This document shows, piece after piece, positions 61,488 to 64,000 of a DNA stretch of 64,000 nt; the stretch's first letter is position 1; each line of letters starts with the position of its first letter. Both the position numbers and the translations under genes were made by a program. The DNA is from Flavobacterium sp. (GTDB taxonomy: Bacteria; Bacteroidota; Bacteroidia; Flavobacteriales; Flavobacteriaceae): positions 81,916 through 145,915 of the forward strand of contig JAHEZJ010000005.1 in assembly GCA_023251135.1 (NCBI GenBank). The letters run 5' to 3'. Below the pieces are notes generated by a model that was not told the origin of the DNA, made no database searches, and worked only from the letters and a program-made list of their open reading frames with translations.

Positions 61488-61937
61488 ATGAAAATTAAAA
61501 CCTTAAATGTTACCTTTATGGTAATCGCTTATTTAATTTCTATCCCGCTTCAAGCATTTTTCTGGGCCATTATAGGACTTAAAGCACATTATCTTATCCT
61601 CTTATTTTCTCATTTTATTTTCTTCATTTATTTAATATACATATTCACCGGTACCTTAATTATTGATTTTAACAACGACAAAGACACGCTTACATTGGAG
61701 TGGGATAAAAAACCAATCTATACTAAAATAGAAAACCAGGTTATTCTTTTATCTGAAATTAAAAACTGGAAGTTTTTTAATGGCCGTGGCGCTGACCGGT
61801 TGAAAATATATTTTAATAGCGGCGAGTCCTTAATAATCGATTTTAATAATTTGATAGACTTTGGAGAAAATTCTAAAAAAGTAGACCAATTACTCTTTTT
61901 TCTAAATACCAAAAACATCAAACAGCAGCTGGCATAG
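61488..61937 (+). CDS. Two-helix membrane protein with PH-like C-terminal part
   Basis: 149 residues with helices at about 8-28 and 31-57, then a beta-rich domain (LIIDFNNDKDTLTLEWDKKP; LLSEIKNWKFFNGRGADRLKIYFNSGESLIIDF) and a terminal helix. The strand pattern recalls bacterial PH-like domains, without a firm match. It precedes the S41 gene by 37 bp on the same strand and may be cotranscribed. Confidence 0.7.
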   Translation: MKIKTLNVTFMVIAYLISIPLQAFFWAIIGLKAHYLILLFSHFIFFIYLIYIFTGTLIIDFNNDKDTLTLEWDKKPIYTKIENQVILLSEIKNWKFFNGRGADRLKIYFNSGESLIIDFNNLIDFGENSKKVDQLLFFLNTKNIKQQLA

Positions 61938-61974
61938 CTACTTTAACCATCAAAACTAAAAAACTACCAAAAAC

Positions 61975-63585
61975 ATGTCCCCTACCTCTATTACTCACCA
62001 GATTTGCTTACGAATAACAAATGCATTTGTGAATCCTAAAAACCTGCCATCCATCTTTCTCCTCTTATTGCTGTTTTCCTTCTCCTGCACCATTCAGGCG
62101 CAAAGCTCTAATAAGACCATGAAGGATAGTTTAATGTTGTACAATAAAATGCTTTCGCAAAAACAAATGCAGGAGGATCTTAAAACGCTCCTTGCCATAA
62201 ATGAAAAAGCAAATTCCGGTTTATACCAATACCGCTCTAAAAAACAAGTAGACAGTATTTACAACAGTGCCATTAAAAGCATTAAAAAGCCCATGAGCAC
62301 TATCGAGTTTTACAAAATAATGCTTCGCCTGTCCGATTATGAAGGAAGTTTACACAATTACACCATTCCTGATCTCGGTTTAATCAATTTTCTGAACAGA
62401 CAAAAATCATTTTTCCCTTTTCCTCTGGTCTATATTAACGGACAAATTATTTTTGACGGTCAATCATCGGATATCCCTCCCGGCTCGAGGATAAAAAGTA
62501 TAAACGGAATAAACGACGCACAATTAATGCGCTCTTTCTATAAATATTATACAACAGATGGTCATCATGTTACCCAAAAATTATCGGCCAGTGTAAATAA
62601 ATCGTTTGGATTAAACTACCTGCTCGAATATGGTCTTTGTGATGAATTTATTGTAGAATACAGCACACCAAAATCTGAGTCTCTCAAGAAAACAGTGCTT
62701 CGTGCAGTAACGCTGAAGGAAAGAACAGCCAACCTTAAAAATAGATTTAGTGCTCCGGTTACTGATTTACTAGATTATAAAAAGCAGTCTCCTTATAGCT
62801 TTCGCATGCTTAGTCCGTCTGTAGGTTTGTTGAATCTAAGATTTTTTGGTATGGCCTATGGATCAGACGATCCTAAGTTTAAACCGTATGTTCGATTTTT
62901 GGATAGCGTTTTTGCAGAATTGGACAAAAACAAGGTTGCTAATCTAATTATTGATGTTAGAAATAATCCGGGTGGTAGTGACCCTATGTTTGAACAGCCT
63001 GTGATGTACCTTACCAATAAATCCTTCAAAGAAAATGAAAAGGCTACCATCATATTCGATCCTTCTGTTTTACCTCTCGAAAAGTATTTTTGGGGTACCT
63101 CAACTTCAGAACGAATGGATAGTACTGCTCTAAAAGCAGGAAAAGAATATCTAAAATCGCTGTATCCGGTTTTCGAAAACAAAATAAGTATTCAGAATCA
63201 AAAATACAATCCGGTTTATCATCCTAAATCACCGCTCTTTAAAGGCAAGCTTTATCTTTTGATTAATGAAAATGTGGCATCAGCTGCTTCGCATTTTGCC
63301 TCTCTGGTAAAAGGTTTTGTGGATAATGTTACCATCGTGGGTGTGGAAACCGTTGGAGGTTACTACGTTCACAACGGACATTCGCCACTGGTTTACGAAC
63401 TTCCCAACTCAAAAGTAAAAACACAATTTTCAATTGTCAATGTCGTACAGGATGCCCCTAAAAAAGAGAATCAACCGGAGGGCCACGGTACTATGCCTGA
63501 TTACGAAGTTTGGCCTACTTTGGAGGACTTCTTTCAACATAAGGATACACAAATGGAATTTGTTCTTAAGCTGATTGCAAAATAG
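61975..63585 (+). CDS. S41 family peptidase, secreted
   Basis: 536 residues. A signal segment lies at about 23-43 (ending TIQAQ), a helical N-terminal region to about 135, then a PDZ-like part (PPGSRIKSINGIND). The tail-specific protease domain covers about 275-520 (VGLLNLRFFGMAYG; LIIDVRNNPGGSDPM; LLINENVASAASHFASLVKGF). The Ser in SAASHFAS is the likely nucleophile; the expected Lys is not at an obvious place. Predicted periplasmic or surface protease. Confidence 0.87.
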   Translation: MSPTSITHQICLRITNAFVNPKNLPSIFLLLLLFSFSCTIQAQSSNKTMKDSLMLYNKMLSQKQMQEDLKTLLAINEKANSGLYQYRSKKQVDSIYNSAIKSIKKPMSTIEFYKIMLRLSDYEGSLHNYTIPDLGLINFLNRQKSFFPFPLVYINGQIIFDGQSSDIPPGSRIKSINGINDAQLMRSFYKYYTTDGHHVTQKLSASVNKSFGLNYLLEYGLCDEFIVEYSTPKSESLKKTVLRAVTLKERTANLKNRFSAPVTDLLDYKKQSPYSFRMLSPSVGLLNLRFFGMAYGSDDPKFKPYVRFLDSVFAELDKNKVANLIIDVRNNPGGSDPMFEQPVMYLTNKSFKENEKATIIFDPSVLPLEKYFWGTSTSERMDSTALKAGKEYLKSLYPVFENKISIQNQKYNPVYHPKSPLFKGKLYLLINENVASAASHFASLVKGFVDNVTIVGVETVGGYYVHNGHSPLVYELPNSKVKTQFSIVNVVQDAPKKENQPEGHGTMPDYEVWPTLEDFFQHKDTQMEFVLKLIAK

Positions 63586-63700
63586 ATAAAAGCGTGGGGT
63601 TGTACGCGGATTGGACAGATTCGCCAGGGCGAAAACGCGGATTAATACGGATTTATATTTCATTCGTAACACTGCTTTAATTGCAGTTTATCGCTAAAAA

Positions 63701-63746
63701 AACAGGCCATTATATTGGAGCGCAAACTCCAATACAATCGCCTGTT
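63701..63746. terminator. Two-stage hairpin between convergent genes
   Basis: AACAGGC (63701-63707) pairs with GCCTGTT (63740-63746); inside, TTGGAG (63715-63720) pairs with CTCCAA (63727-63732), separated by 7-nt internal loops on both sides. No long T-run follows on the plus strand; for the minus strand the flanking A-run supplies one. Confidence 0.55.
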
Positions 63747-63815
63747 GTATTACTTTCTTTAATCCTTTTTTTGTTCCTGATTTGAGAATATAAATTTCAA
63801 ATCATTAAAAAACGG

Positions 63816-64000
63816 TTATTCCGGACTAATGAATGGATAGTATTTTTCATCTATAATTGGTTCGATACCAAAGAAGTCATTCAGAACCGATTCGGCGGTA
63901 CAGAAAGCTCCTTCTACCCAAGCCTGATCATTAGAATAGGTTTCACCAACGATAAAAATATCGCAATCTGCTTTTGGAACAAGCTGTGACGGTTTTCTAA
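63816..64000 (-). CDS. FAD-dependent amine oxidase-like protein (partial, C-terminal end only)
   Basis: The last 61 residues of a gene entering from the right edge. DIFIVGETYSNDQAWVEGAFCTAESVL is the conserved C-terminal FAD-contact segment of flavin monoamine oxidase-type enzymes (pattern GE.YS..Q.WVEGA...AE.VL). It ends KYYPFISPE. Substrate cannot be told from the fragment. Confidence 0.7.
   Translation of the reverse strand, partial: RKPSQLVPKADCDIFIVGETYSNDQAWVEGAFCTAESVLNDFFGIEPIIDEKYYPFISPE

Overview
The window looks like a chromosomal segment of a Flavobacterium or a close relative in the Flavobacteriaceae. The evidence is AT-rich DNA, promoters of the Bacteroidetes type (TTG and TAnnTTTG), type IX secretion sorting domains, PorP/SprF and PorE-like proteins, GSCFA, DUF4136, DUF4230 and TamL families, and TonB-dependent receptors with carboxypeptidase-regulatory N-termini. 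No phage, transposase, integrase or CRISPR array is visible.

Layout. 1-3.3 kb, minus strand: a compact run of a mini-zincin, an ACC-deaminase-like PLP enzyme, a glucosaminidase lipoprotein and hemL (cut by the window edge). 3.4-13.6 kb, mostly plus strand: amino-acid metabolism (urocanase hutU; ilvA with an isoleucine-rich leader peptide and attenuator; an aromatic amino acid hydroxylase with a C-terminal extension), interrupted by a minus-strand secreted GH30 glucanase with ricin repeats and followed by a truncated haemoglobin. 13.8-21.9 kb, minus: tamB-tamL envelope assembly genes and a DUF4230 gene. 22.5-30.0 kb, plus: a type IX secretion cluster of a 1528-residue adhesin with five tandem Ig-like repeats and a type B sorting domain, a PorP/SprF partner, and an OmpA/PD40/TPR protein. 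30.1-49.8 kb: housekeeping genes (alaS, der, era, an ABC exporter), a conserved M23-MerR-LemA-TPM-TPM cluster, and an Rrf2 regulator with a Cys-ending small ORF in front of a TonB-dependent receptor.

49.9-61.2 kb is different in character. It starts at an intact initiator tRNA-fMet and ends at tRNA-Glu. It holds mostly solitary small membrane or lipoprotein genes of unknown function, damaged copies of tRNA 3' ends, a 115-bp and a 124-bp direct repeat, a family of covarying hairpin repeats, and genes bracketed by inverted GTTATGC/GCATAAC ends. I read it as an accessory region at a tRNA insertion hot spot, with a cassette-like array. One of its genes resembles the membrane protein family linked to TRADD-N immune modules. 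Histidine decarboxylase with a divergent Lrp/AsnC regulator lies near its right end. 61.5-64 kb returns to envelope proteins and a truncated FAD amine oxidase.

The observations I rate highest are the ilvA attenuator, the MCMCW small ORF, the tRNA-linked cassette-like region, and the nested inverted-repeat element between the ABC exporter and alaS. Functional names rest on family recognition by eye; no search was run.
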